DNA of 64,000 nt from Desulfurellaceae bacterium bin18. Its GTDB lineage: Bacteria; Desulfobacterota; Binatia; Bin18. The translations under genes were made by a program, and so were the position numbers. A model generated the notes under the pieces. That model worked only from the letters and a program-made list of their open reading frames with translations, did not search any database and had not been told where the DNA came from. The stretch covers positions 32,222 to 96,221 of the forward strand of contig MPMI01000021.1 of the NCBI GenBank assembly GCA_002238415.1. Direction: 5' to 3'. Positions 1 through 8,164 of the stretch are shown here, piece after piece (the stretch's first letter is position 1; each line of letters begins with the position of its first letter).

Positions 1-16
1 CGGCATAGCTACCCCC

Positions 17-523
17 ATGATGGGAACCCTCTTCTTCTGGTTTATTGTCGGCCAGGCCCCCACCCTCGGGGACGTGCACATCGGCGGGGTAGATATCCCC
101 CGGCCCTGGCCTGCTCCGTGCGTCGGAGTGCCGTATCCGCCGCCACCGCTCCCGCCTGAGGTGGTCATCCAATTCCGGGTCCTCTCCGAAGCCCCGACCC
201 GTATCTGCGCCCGCGCGACCAACGGCACGGACCAACCACTGATCTATGGCTCTGGGTCGTTTCGCCTCGATCAATGGACTTTGCCATATGGCTGGACCCC
301 ATGGTTCACCCCGCTCCCGGAGGGCGTGAACGTGGGGTTTACCCTGGAGGCCCGTTCCCTGCCCCCAGGTCTCTCCACGGAAACGCTCTTGCCGTATTTT
401 GGCGGCACCCCGCCCCCTGGGCACTATCGGGTCTGCTTTGAGTATGACGACTGGGAACGGCATACGGAAACAGAACAGGAGGAAGCGTGCGGGGAGCGGT
501 TTCCGTTAGGGGAGGGAATGTGA
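17..523 (+). CDS. hypothetical Ig-like-fold protein, possibly 5'-truncated by the window edge
   Basis: Predicted 168-residue protein. The frame stays open to the first base of the window, so the true start may lie outside it. The N-terminus is hydrophobic, followed by a Pro-rich linker (about residues 25-48). The rest looks like a beta-rich immunoglobulin-like domain, with a GHYRVCFEY strand near the end and Cys residues about 20 apart that could form a disulfide. No catalytic motif is visible. I do not recognise a specific family; a bacterial Ig-like envelope protein is the best guess. The downstream spacer separates it from the selenocysteine tRNA. Confidence 0.5.
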   Translation: MMGTLFFWFIVGQAPTLGDVHIGGVDIPRPWPAPCVGVPYPPPPLPPEVVIQFRVLSEAPTRICARATNGTDQPLIYGSGSFRLDQWTLPYGWTPWFTPLPEGVNVGFTLEARSLPPGLSTETLLPYFGGTPPPGHYRVCFEYDDWERHTETEQEEACGERFPLGEGM

Positions 524-992
524 CGCTGGGTACTGGCCCAATTTGACGCCCCACTGCCTAGTTTGCCGGGCTAAGTCGTTGATTTTCCAATGGCCCGAAA
601 GCTTCAAACGGCTTAATTTGAAATTCAACTGCCTAATTAGACCAGTACCAGAGTACGCCAGAATGGAACGCAGGGGTCAACACCTTAAACTATGAAATTC
701 CGAAATTTTATCCATCTTCTTATGGATGTTTGGTTGGCTGGCCATGCCGCTCCTCTCCCTTCAGTCCTCCGCTATAAAATCTTCTTGTGATGCTGTCAAT
801 TTCAGGAACTGCCCCGTCTTCCCCCCCTTGAGAACGGAAACTGAGCCGACCGGACCCGACCCACCCCGGCCCTGCGGGCCACCCCTCCCGAGAGGGGATA
901 GAAGAGCAAGGCCCCTGCGTATCCAGCATCTGCTAGCGCTTGCCATTGCTGGACTCACACCGCCCGCCGTGGTAAGCGCTGAGGCTGGCTGG
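524..992. other. spacer without a supported gene
   Basis: This 469-bp stretch between the first gene and the selenocysteine tRNA has frames open on both strands, but none has a convincing start, ribosome site or recognisable protein. It holds only short dyads, such as a small inverted repeat around 709-725 and a GGCCCGCAGGGCC-type palindrome near 870. The promoter of the tRNA should lie in its last 100 bases, but I could not fix its boxes. Confidence 0.5.
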
Positions 993-1087
993 GGGGAAGG
1001 ATACGGCCCGGTGGCCGTACCGGTCTTCAAAACCGAGTTGCGTGGCGTAAGTTGCGCGGATGGTTCGACTCCATCCCTTCTCCGCCA
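993..1087 (+). tRNA. selC: tRNA-Sec (anticodon UCA)
   Basis: The 95-nt gene folds as a bacterial selenocysteine tRNA. It has an 8-bp acceptor stem (GGGGAAGG, 993-1000, with CCTTCTCC, 1076-1083, one G-U pair), discriminator G1084 and an encoded CCA (1085-1087). It also has a long D stem (TACGGCC/GGCCGTA), an anticodon loop CTTCAAA containing TCA, a long variable arm (GCGTGGC GTAA GTTGCGC, 7 bp with G-U pairs) and a T arm with loop TTCGACT. Its length equals that of E. coli selC. One C-A mismatch sits at the top of the anticodon stem. The neighbouring selA, whose product charges this tRNA with selenium-bearing serine, supports the call. The organism should therefore decode UGA as Sec. Confidence 0.95.
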
Positions 1088-1114
1088 TTTCCTCGTGACC
1101 GGCTTGGTCAGAAT

Positions 1115-1300
1115 ATGGAAACTATTGATGTCAAAGATATCCCTGAGCCGATTGCCCGCGGTTTGGAGATAGTCGCCGAAATGGCACGAAAGCTGACCGG
1201 TATAAAGGCCGATGGCCACAGTCGTATTCAACTCGGTGTGCGAAGCGGAACTGTGTACGGGACATTGAGTCGGAAGGAACTGTACGGGGATGACAATTGA
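1115..1300 (+). CDS. small antitoxin-like protein, orphan
   Basis: A 61-residue protein starting 28 bp after the tRNA-Sec CCA (ATG at 1115). It is charged, with a helical N-terminal half (METIDVKDIPEPIARGLEIV). Its C-terminal segment (GTLSRKELYGDD) resembles the tail of VapB/Phd-type antitoxins that precede PIN toxins. No toxin follows: the convergent 3' end of selA begins 8 bp downstream. It could be the surviving half of a module inserted next to the tRNA gene, or an unrelated small regulator. Family assignment is tentative. Confidence 0.5.
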   Translation: METIDVKDIPEPIARGLEIVAEMARKLTGIKADGHSRIQLGVRSGTVYGTLSRKELYGDDN

Positions 1301-1307
1301 ACGCGCC

Positions 1308-2678
1308 CTATGGCACAAGGTCCTGCGGATCAAAAATACCGCGCAGATCGAGCAAGAACGTGTCGTTGTGAATCCGGCCCAGGATGGGTGGCTCGGCCTG
1401 CCGAAAACGCTGGGCGATTTTTTCGGCGGACAGTTCGCCATGCCGAACGGCAATGACCGTGCTGGGGAGTTCCTCCTCCGGCAGCGCCCCGCTGCCGATC
1501 TGGGCGGTTGCCTCCTCGACGCTCAGCGAGAAGGCACTGCCGAGCGCCTGCCGGATGAGCGGAACGGCCCGGGCCGCCAGGGCCGCCATGTCGTTCAGTG
1601 GTCGGGTCAGCCAACGCAGGGTGGGCAGGTCGTGCTGCAACTGGGGGGAACGACGGTACAGGCGCAGGGTCGCGCTCAGGGCCGCCAGCGTCAGCTTGTC
1701 AAGACGTAGCGCCCGTTTGAGCGGATTCTTCTTGATCTGGTTCACCCAGGCTTTGCGCCCCACAATGAGCCCGGCCTGCGGCCCGCCGAGGAGTTTATCT
1801 CCGCTAAAGGTGACCACGTCCGCGCCTTTGGCGACCCGCTCGGCCACGACCGGTTCCTTGGGCAGTCCGTACTGCGCCAAATCAATCAGCGCCCCGGCTC
1901 CCAAATCCTCCATGACCGGGACACCATGCTCTTTGCCTATGGCCACCAGTTCTTCCAGGCCAACCTCGGCGGTGAAACCCACGACCCGGTAATTACTGGT
2001 ATGCACCTTGAGCAGAACACCCGTCCGGTCCGATATGGCGTTAGCATAATCGTGCGGATGGGTGCGGTTGGTCGTGCCGACCTCGCGCAGTACCACGCCG
2101 CTCTTGCGCATGACCTCCGGGATGCGGAACGAGCCGCCGATCTCGATCAGCTCCCCGCGGGAAACAACCCCTTCCCGCCCCTCCGCCAGCGTGTTCAGCG
2201 CCAATAACACTGCGGCCGCATTATTATTCACCACGGTGGCCGCTTCCGCGCCGGTCAGGGCCGTCAGTTCGGCCTCGACCAAATCGTCCCGGTCGCCGCG
2301 ACCGGCCCGAGACACGTCATATTCGAGCGTCACGGGTGTGGACGCCGCCCGGACTATTTCGTCTACGGCCGCCTGGGCCAGCAGGGCGCGCCCCAGGTTG
2401 GTGTGCAGCACCGTACCGGTGGCATTGATGACCGAACGCAGCGGGGAGCGGTCCTCGCTGCGGAGTCGGGTGGTAATGCGCTCGACCAGGTCGGACTCGG
2501 CAAGCGGAGCGGTATGAGCGCCGGATAGAATGTCCCGGCGCAGCATCTCCAACATCTGACGAATAAGGTCGGTAATATACGTTCGGTTGTAGCGTGCCAG
2601 GATGGGCTGCAGCGCTGGCGCTGCCAGCAGCTTTTCCACGGAGGGGAGCGCGCGCAGGAGGGGGTGAGGTTTTGTCAT
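1308..2678 (-). CDS. selA: L-seryl-tRNA(Sec) selenium transferase
   Basis: PLP-dependent cytosolic enzyme that converts Ser-tRNA(Sec) to Sec-tRNA(Sec) using selenophosphate. The 456-residue product has the family's usual length. Visible hallmarks are the N-terminal LPSVEKLL tRNA-binding segment, the NATGTVLHTNLGRALL motif, the EIGGSFRIPEVM stretch and the Schiff-base lysine in FSGDKLLGGPQAG (Lys295 with this start). I chose ATG 2678, preceded by a purine-rich GGAG/GGGGGCGGG stretch, over a TTG six codons upstream. It points toward the tRNA-Sec gene, tail to tail with the small antitoxin-like gene. The partner elongation factor SelB and selenophosphate synthase are not in the window. Confidence 0.95.
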   Translation of the reverse strand: MTKPHPLLRALPSVEKLLAAPALQPILARYNRTYITDLIRQMLEMLRRDILSGAHTAPLAESDLVERITTRLRSEDRSPLRSVINATGTVLHTNLGRALLAQAAVDEIVRAASTPVTLEYDVSRAGRGDRDDLVEAELTALTGAEAATVVNNNAAAVLLALNTLAEGREGVVSRGELIEIGGSFRIPEVMRKSGVVLREVGTTNRTHPHDYANAISDRTGVLLKVHTSNYRVVGFTAEVGLEELVAIGKEHGVPVMEDLGAGALIDLAQYGLPKEPVVAERVAKGADVVTFSGDKLLGGPQAGLIVGRKAWVNQIKKNPLKRALRLDKLTLAALSATLRLYRRSPQLQHDLPTLRWLTRPLNDMAALAARAVPLIRQALGSAFSLSVEEATAQIGSGALPEEELPSTVIAVRHGELSAEKIAQRFRQAEPPILGRIHNDTFLLDLRGIFDPQDLVP

Positions 2679-2819
2679 ACCCGCCCCCAGCTCCAAGAAA
2701 AAACGGGTTCTTCATTGATTCCAAATCGGTTGAACACGTCTCTTCTTTGTCACATGGCCTTCCCCCTTGCAACTGCGAAAGCCGAACTGCTAGCCTCGCA
2801 TCTTTAAGGGAGGGGGACT

Positions 2820-3920
2820 ATGGCAAGCGTTGCGGACCACTATCACCAGACGACAACCCGCCAAGCCGAACAGATTCTGGAGTTCCTGCGGACCTTTGAG
2901 GCACTCCAGGAGCAGATTCACCTGGCAAAAATCCCCCAGCACCAGGCCGAACTCGTCGAACAGGTGGGCGACCTGTTCACTGACCTCAACGCACAGAACG
3001 AAGACCTGGAAGTCCCCCCGGAACGGGCCGCCTTCCATAAAACATGGCTGGAGGCACTCGAACAGCTTGAGGACGCCTATACGTCCTTTCGCACCGGGTC
3101 GGCGCATAATTTCATTGTCGCCTATATGCAGAGCCGGCGGGCGTTTTCGCTGGGCAAATATCTGTTGTACGGCCTGCGCGCCGAGTTGCCGCCCATTCAG
3201 CCGTACTGGTTTTTGCCGGATGATTTCTCCCGTCGGACCGAACTTGAAACATCCGCCCCGGACAACACTACCCAGACCGGTGTGATGCATCGCAAGCAGA
3301 CCAATAAGCACGCCGAGTATTCCTTATACGTTCCCGAAAACTACGATCCCACCAAACGCTGGCCCCTGGTGATTACGCTCCACGGCGGCCATGGGCGCGG
3401 CGATGACTATCTGCTGACCTGGCTCAGGACGGCCAAGAGTCGCGGCTTTATCCTGCTCTCACCGAAATCTTTGGGCCAGACCTGGTCGATTCAGCAGCCC
3501 GGACTCGATGTGCGCTCCATCCTGTCCATGCTGGAAACGGTCATGGATGAATATACGGTGAACACGAGCCGCATTCTGGTCAGCGGTCTGTCTGACGGCG
3601 GGACGTTTTCGTACGCACTCGGCATCAGTTGCTCCAAGCTGTTTGCCGGCATTGCTCCCATTGCCGGGGTCCTGCCGCCCTGGCTCGACTATAAACAGGC
3701 AACCGCCCTGCCGATCTTTATTGTTCACGGCGCAAAAGATTTTATTTTCCCGGTCTCCTCGGCACGCATGGCCCGCGAATTTTTAGAAGGCCAAGACTTT
3801 GCCCACGTCCGCTATACCGAGCTGCCCGACTGGGGACACGCCTATACGTATTCCATCAACGAAACTCTGGTCCTGCCCTGGTTTGAACAACTCCCGGACC
3901 GGCTGCACACGGCGGATTAA
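2820..3920 (+). CDS. alpha/beta hydrolase (phospholipase/carboxylesterase type)
   Basis: A 366-residue protein with a strong ribosome site (AAGGGAGGGGG). Residues about 1-150 form a helical N-terminal extension of unknown role. The C-terminal half is an esterase-type alpha/beta hydrolase: YSLYVPENYDP, an oxyanion strand TLHGGHGRGDD, nucleophile elbow GLSDGG, acid in VHGAKDFIFP and catalytic His in DWGHAY. No signal peptide is seen, so it is probably cytosolic. The substrate is not predictable. It lies 71 bp before glmU on the same strand but has no obvious link to it. Confidence 0.8.
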   Translation: MASVADHYHQTTTRQAEQILEFLRTFEALQEQIHLAKIPQHQAELVEQVGDLFTDLNAQNEDLEVPPERAAFHKTWLEALEQLEDAYTSFRTGSAHNFIVAYMQSRRAFSLGKYLLYGLRAELPPIQPYWFLPDDFSRRTELETSAPDNTTQTGVMHRKQTNKHAEYSLYVPENYDPTKRWPLVITLHGGHGRGDDYLLTWLRTAKSRGFILLSPKSLGQTWSIQQPGLDVRSILSMLETVMDEYTVNTSRILVSGLSDGGTFSYALGISCSKLFAGIAPIAGVLPPWLDYKQATALPIFIVHGAKDFIFPVSSARMAREFLEGQDFAHVRYTELPDWGHAYTYSINETLVLPWFEQLPDRLHTAD

Positions 3921-3991
3921 GAAGGCCGCGGGTTGGATTGTGGAAACGGACGGTCGTATGCAGAGGCCTCTTTCGGATTGGACGGGCTGAC

Positions 3992-5407
3992 GTGACTGTA
4001 CCGGACCGACACCAGGCACAACCCCTGGGCGTTATCATTCTGGCTGCGGGCAAGGGGACGCGCATGCGTTCCGAGCGGGCCAAGGTGCTGCATCATCTTG
4101 CCGGGAAACCGCTCCTGACGCGGGTCGTTCAGACCTGCCACCGTCTCCACCCCAGCCGCCTGGTTGTCGTGGTTGGTCATCAGGCCGCCGCGGTTCAAGA
4201 GGCGTGTCGGGAAGACGGGGTGGTCTTTGCGCTTCAAAAAGAACAGCGCGGCACCGGGGACGCGGTCCGCGCGGCCACACAGCAGTTTGCCGGCTTTCGG
4301 GGGGATATGCTGATTGTCTCCGGCGACGTGCCCCTGCTCACGTCCCGGACGCTGGCGCGCTTTGTCGCGGATCACCGCGCGCACGGGGCGACGCTGTCGG
4401 TCCTGACCGCCCAGCGCGCCGACCCCGCTCAGTACGGGCGTGTCATTCGCCACGCCAACGGCCAGGTGGTCCGCATCGTGGAGGCGCGTGACGCCTCGGC
4501 CCAGGAGCGCAGCGTCCGGGAAATCAACACCGGGATATACTGCGTTGCGGCCGACTTTCTCTTTTCCGCGCTCGACCGCCTCCAACCCACCAATGCCCAG
4601 GGCGAATACTATCTGACCGACATCGTGGCCGCAGCCGTCCGGGCCGGACTCCCGACCCGGGCCGTGCTCACACCCGACTGTCACGAAGTCGAAGGGGTGA
4701 ATTCTCGACAGGAGCTCGCTCGTATGGAAACAACACGCCAGGAACAACTCCGCCGCCAGTGGATGGACGCCGGTGTCAGCTTTGAGGACGCGCAGACGGT
4801 CTATCTGAGTGAGGAGGCGACCATCGGACCGGACACGGTCATTGGGCCGAACACTCATATCAAGGGTAAGACCGTCATCGGCTCGAACTGCCGGATCGAC
4901 GGCAACACTTATATTGAGAACTGTACCATCGGCGATAATGTCCGCATCTATTTCTCGGTTGTGCTGAGTGACAGCCGGCTCGGCGACAACTCTTCGGCCG
5001 GGCCGTTTTCACATATGCGGGGCGGGGCCGTTCTGGCTCCCCACGCCGAGATCGGCAATTTCGTTGAGATCAAAAAATCCACCATCGGCGAGCGTACCAA
5101 GGCCAAACACCTGGCCTATATCGGCGACGCGGAAATCGGGCGCGAGGCCAATATCGGCGCGGGCACGATTACCTGCAACTACGACGGCTTCCGCAAGCAC
5201 AAGACCAGGATCGGAGACCGCGTCCAGGTCGGCTCGGACACGACCCTGGTTGCCCCGCTGACGGTCAACGACGACGCGTATATTGCCACCGCAACCACAG
5301 TCCGGCAGGATGTGCCCGCGGGCGCTCTGGTCTTTAATCCGCGTCAGGAAGAAATACGCGAAGGCTGGACCGCGGCCAAACGTCTCAAAGAGAAGAAGGT
5401 TGGTTGA
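3992..5407 (+). CDS. glmU: bifunctional GlmU: N-acetylglucosamine-1-P uridyltransferase / glucosamine-1-P acetyltransferase
   Basis: Catalyses the last two steps to UDP-GlcNAc, the precursor of peptidoglycan and lipopolysaccharide. The N-terminal nucleotidyltransferase domain opens with ILAAGKGTRMRSERAKVLHH and carries the EQRGTGDAV motif. The C-terminal left-handed beta-helix shows repeated hexapeptides (TIGPDTVIGPNT, IGSNCRID) and the acetyl-transfer segment with HLAYIGDAEIG and NIGAGTITCNYDG. GTG 3992 leaves about 12 residues before the first strand, as in known GlmU; a TTG at 3938 would add 18 residues. The stop codon lies inside the first octamer repeat array. Confidence 0.95.
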   Translation: MTVPDRHQAQPLGVIILAAGKGTRMRSERAKVLHHLAGKPLLTRVVQTCHRLHPSRLVVVVGHQAAAVQEACREDGVVFALQKEQRGTGDAVRAATQQFAGFRGDMLIVSGDVPLLTSRTLARFVADHRAHGATLSVLTAQRADPAQYGRVIRHANGQVVRIVEARDASAQERSVREINTGIYCVAADFLFSALDRLQPTNAQGEYYLTDIVAAAVRAGLPTRAVLTPDCHEVEGVNSRQELARMETTRQEQLRRQWMDAGVSFEDAQTVYLSEEATIGPDTVIGPNTHIKGKTVIGSNCRIDGNTYIENCTIGDNVRIYFSVVLSDSRLGDNSSAGPFSHMRGGAVLAPHAEIGNFVEIKKSTIGERTKAKHLAYIGDAEIGREANIGAGTITCNYDGFRKHKTRIGDRVQVGSDTTLVAPLTVNDDAYIATATTVRQDVPAGALVFNPRQEEIREGWTAAKRLKEKKVG

Positions 5408-5528
5408 GTCGGTTGGGTCGGTTGGGTCGTTGGGTCGTTGGGTCGTTGGGTCGTTGGGTCGTTGGGTCGTTGGGTCGTTGGGTCATTGGGTCATTGGGTC
5501 ATTGGGTCTATTGGGTCTATTGGGGCGG
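5399..5528. repeat. octamer array A-left, (N)TTGGGTC x13
   Basis: Thirteen near-perfect tandem copies of an 8-bp unit, nine of them exactly GTTGGGTC and the rest ATTGGGTC, end in TATTGGGG just before the IVP-like gene. The array contains the glmU stop codon. It is the G-rich arm of an inverted pair whose C-rich arm lies at 5963-6080, on the other side of the gene. Confidence 0.95.
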
Positions 5529-5530
5529 TT

Positions 5531-6001
5531 ATGAAAGTGGAGCGATTTGAGGACTTGGAGGCGTGGAAGGCGGCGCGGGTCTTGGTGTCCCAGGTCTATG
5601 ATATGACCAGGCAAGCGCAGGACACAGGGAGGGACTACCGTTTCCGCGACCAAATTACCGCTGCGGCAGTGTCCGTTATGTCGAATATCGCTGAGGGCTT
5701 TTCGCGGAGAACTGATAGGGAATTTGCCCAGTTTCTCTTTATCAGTAAAGGCTCCTGCGCCGAGGTACAAAGCCTCCTCTACGTTGCTCTTGACCAGAAC
5801 TATACAAACAAGATCAGCTTTCAAAAAATTTACGCTCAAGCAGAGTCCGTGGCGCGGTTGACGAGCGGCCTCATCACCTACCTCCTTCGGGGTAACACCG
5901 GGCGGTCGAAAAGCCCCAAAAGTTCCGTAGAGACGAGAGGCCAGGGCATAACCCCAGCCTCCCCAACCCAACCGACTCAACCGACCCCAAGGACTCCATA
6001 G
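5531..6001 (+). CDS. four-helix bundle protein (23S rRNA intervening-sequence protein family)
   Basis: The 156-residue product matches the IVP/S23 four-helix-bundle family: FEDLEAWKAARVLVSQVY in helix 1, then RDQITAAAVSVMSNIAEGF and FAQFLFISKGSCAEVQSLL. The fold is shared with the Avd accessory protein of diversity-generating retroelements. Its function is unknown; a nucleic-acid-binding role is usually suspected. It sits between glmU and glmS, with octamer arrays of opposite polarity on each side. Its last 15 or so residues (SPTQPTQPTPRTP) are encoded by the right-hand array, so the C-terminus was apparently built by the repeat. Only a weak GGGGCGG precedes ATG 5531. Confidence 0.85.
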   Translation: MKVERFEDLEAWKAARVLVSQVYDMTRQAQDTGRDYRFRDQITAAAVSVMSNIAEGFSRRTDREFAQFLFISKGSCAEVQSLLYVALDQNYTNKISFQKIYAQAESVARLTSGLITYLLRGNTGRSKSPKSSVETRGQGITPASPTQPTQPTPRTP

Positions 6002-6080
6002 ACTCCCCGACCCAAAGGACTCCATAGACTCAACCGACCCCAAGGACTCAACCGACTCAACCGACCCCAAGGACTCAACC
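5963..6080. repeat. octamer array A-right, GACYCAACC / GACCCCAAG units
   Basis: C-rich arm made of degenerate 8-9-bp units such as CCGACTCAA, CGACCCCAA and GGACTCCATA. It is the reverse-complement type of array A-left. It encodes the tail of the IVP-like protein and runs straight into the glmS start codon. The last AAGGA within it lies 7 bp before that ATG. Confidence 0.9.
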
Positions 6081-7910
6081 ATGTGCGGCATTATGGGCTA
6101 TGTTGGGCACCGCGAGGCAGCCCCGCTCCTCTTCCAGGGGCTCAAGCGGCTTGAGTACCGCGGCTACGACTCCGCGGGGATCGCCGCATTCACAAACGGC
6201 CATATTGCCATCCGGCGGACGGTCGGCAAGCTCGCCAATCTTGACCAGCTCTTGCAGGCCGAACCCCTGCCCGGCTCGGTTGGTATCGGCCACACCCGCT
6301 GGGCGACCCACGGGCCGCCATCCGAGGAGAACGCCCACCCGCACCGCGCCGGCGATGTGGTGGTCATCCACAACGGCATTATCGAGAACTATCTTGAGCT
6401 GCGCCACGAGCTCATGGATAAAGGGCGGACGTTCAGTTCCGAGACGGATACCGAAGTCATTGCCCACCTGATCGACCAATATCTGCAAGAGGGCCGCTCC
6501 TTCGCGGAGGCGACCCAGGCCGCCCTGCGGCATCTTTCCGGTTCGTTCGCCCTGGTTGCCCTGAGCGAGCGAGACCCTGGGACGCTCCTGACGGCCAAAA
6601 ACGCCACGCCCATTGTGATCGGGCTCGGAGAAGAAGAAAGCTTTGTGGCCTCCGATATTCCCGCCCTGCTCGATTACACCCGCCGGGTGCTCTTCCTGGA
6701 TGACGGCGAGATGGCCGAGGTGAGTCGTCGGGGTGTCTCGATCTCGGATTTCTCCGGCCGGCCGATTGAGCGCCAGCCGCGCCACATTACCTGGGATCCG
6801 ATCACGGCCCAGAAGAGCGGCTATAAGCATTTTCTGCTGAAAGAAATCCATGAACAGCCCCAGGCCATTATCGATACCATGCGCAGCCGCATCCTTGAGG
6901 AATCCGGCGAGATTGCACTGGGCGAGCTCACGGACCGGCTGCCCGTACTCGATACGGTCAAGCGCGCGACCCTGGTTGCGTGCGGTACGGCCTGGCACGC
7001 CTGTCTGGTGGGCAAATTCCTTTTGGAGGAACTGGCCGGACTGCCGACCGAGGTCGATTACGGCAGTGAATTCCGTTATCGCCCTACACGGCTCGATACC
7101 GACAGCCTGGTTCTGGCGGTTTCTCAGTCCGGCGAGACCGCGGATACGCTGGCTGCGCTCGCAGGGGGCAGAGACAAGGGTGCCAGTACGCTGGCCATCT
7201 GTAATGTGGTCGATTCGTCCATTGCGCGCAAATCCGACATGGTGGTCTATACCCATGCCGGACCCGAGATCAGCGTGGCCTCAACCAAGGCGTTCACGAC
7301 GCAGTTGACCGCCCTCTATCTTCTGGCGGTGCATCTGGGGCAACGCCGCGGCGTCCTCGACCGCGCCCACAGCCGGAAACTCATCGAGGACATTGTCACC
7401 CTACCCGCCTTGGTCCGAGCGATACTGAAAAAGACCAAAGCGATTGAAAAGATCGCCAAGAAATATGGTCATGCCAGCGACTTTTTGTATCTCGGACGGG
7501 GCATCAACTATCCCATCGCGCTTGAGGGCGCGCTCAAGCTCAAGGAACTGTCCTATATTCATGCCGAGGGCTATCCGGCCGGGGAGATGAAACACGGTCC
7601 GATTGCCCTGATCGACGAGCAGATGCCCGTTGTCGTACTCCTGCCCAAAGACCCCGTGTACGAGAAAACGCTCAGCAATATGAAAGAGGTCGAGGCGCGC
7701 GGCGGCCGCATTATCGCCCTGACCGATGCTCCATCGCCCGAACTCGAAGAGATCGCCTGGGAGATTATCCAGGTTCCGACCACCAACCACCTGGTCATGC
7801 CGATTCTGCTCAGCATTCCGCTCCAACTCCTGGCCTATCACGTGGCCGTGTATCGCGGGACCGATGTAGACCAGCCGCGCAACTTGGCCAAGAGCGTGAC
7901 GGTGGAGTAG
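6081..7910 (+). CDS. glmS: glutamine--fructose-6-phosphate aminotransferase (isomerizing)
   Basis: First committed enzyme of UDP-GlcNAc synthesis: fructose-6-P plus glutamine gives glucosamine-6-P. The 609-residue protein has the N-terminal glutaminase domain with nucleophile Cys2 (MCGIMGYVG), GHTRWATHG and HNGIIENY. Two SIS isomerase domains follow, with VACGTAWHA, SQSGETADT, EGALKLKELSYIHAEG, and the C-terminal LAKSVTVE. It forms a pathway pair with upstream glmU, interrupted only by the IVP-like gene and its arrays. Its apparent Shine-Dalgarno (AAGGA) is part of the repeat array. No glmS ribozyme is visible upstream, and none would be expected in a Gram-negative. Confidence 0.96.
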   Translation: MCGIMGYVGHREAAPLLFQGLKRLEYRGYDSAGIAAFTNGHIAIRRTVGKLANLDQLLQAEPLPGSVGIGHTRWATHGPPSEENAHPHRAGDVVVIHNGIIENYLELRHELMDKGRTFSSETDTEVIAHLIDQYLQEGRSFAEATQAALRHLSGSFALVALSERDPGTLLTAKNATPIVIGLGEEESFVASDIPALLDYTRRVLFLDDGEMAEVSRRGVSISDFSGRPIERQPRHITWDPITAQKSGYKHFLLKEIHEQPQAIIDTMRSRILEESGEIALGELTDRLPVLDTVKRATLVACGTAWHACLVGKFLLEELAGLPTEVDYGSEFRYRPTRLDTDSLVLAVSQSGETADTLAALAGGRDKGASTLAICNVVDSSIARKSDMVVYTHAGPEISVASTKAFTTQLTALYLLAVHLGQRRGVLDRAHSRKLIEDIVTLPALVRAILKKTKAIEKIAKKYGHASDFLYLGRGINYPIALEGALKLKELSYIHAEGYPAGEMKHGPIALIDEQMPVVVLLPKDPVYEKTLSNMKEVEARGGRIIALTDAPSPELEEIAWEIIQVPTTNHLVMPILLSIPLQLLAYHVAVYRGTDVDQPRNLAKSVTVE

Positions 7911-7933
7911 GACCTAACCCAAAGGAGGGCCCC

Positions 7934-8164
7934 ATGACAACAGACCGCATTGAGATTAATCCGGCAGTGATGCTAGGGAAGCCCGTGGTCCGTGGTACTC
8001 GTATTCCAGTTGAAGTGATTCTCCGAAAGCTAGGTGAAGGAGCGACAGAAGCAGATTTATTAGAGGCATACCCGCGTCTCGTCCGGGAAGATATCCAATC
8101 TGCCTTGTCTTATGCTGCTGACTCTCTTGCTCATGAAACTATCGTTCTGCATTCGGGGAAATGA
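7934..8164 (+). CDS. DUF433-family antitoxin
   Basis: A 76-residue protein with a clear AAAGGAGGG ribosome site. The signature INPAVMLGKPVVRGTRIPVEVI and the ALSYAADSL helix mark the DUF433 (VapB45-like) winged-helix antitoxins. Its stop codon overlaps the start of the next gene by 4 bp (ATGA), the usual antitoxin-toxin coupling. It probably represses its own promoter. It is the first of three toxin-antitoxin loci between glmS and the HpaB-like gene. Confidence 0.9.
   Translation: MTTDRIEINPAVMLGKPVVRGTRIPVEVILRKLGEGATEADLLEAYPRLVREDIQSALSYAADSLAHETIVLHSGK

Noticed and set aside
5399..5528. Octamer arrays as integron, CRISPR or attachment sites
   Set aside because: No integrase, cas or tyrosine recombinase gene is near, and the units are short, degenerate and unspaced.
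6000..6080. glmS ribozyme or riboswitch upstream of glmS
   Set aside because: The region is filled by the C-rich array and lacks conserved ribozyme pseudoknot sequence; such ribozymes are mainly from Gram-positives.
5483..6091. Minus-strand frame across the IVP-like gene and both arrays
   Set aside because: It is the antisense of a recognisable gene; its ends are Ser/Glu/Val-rich readings of the octamer repeat.
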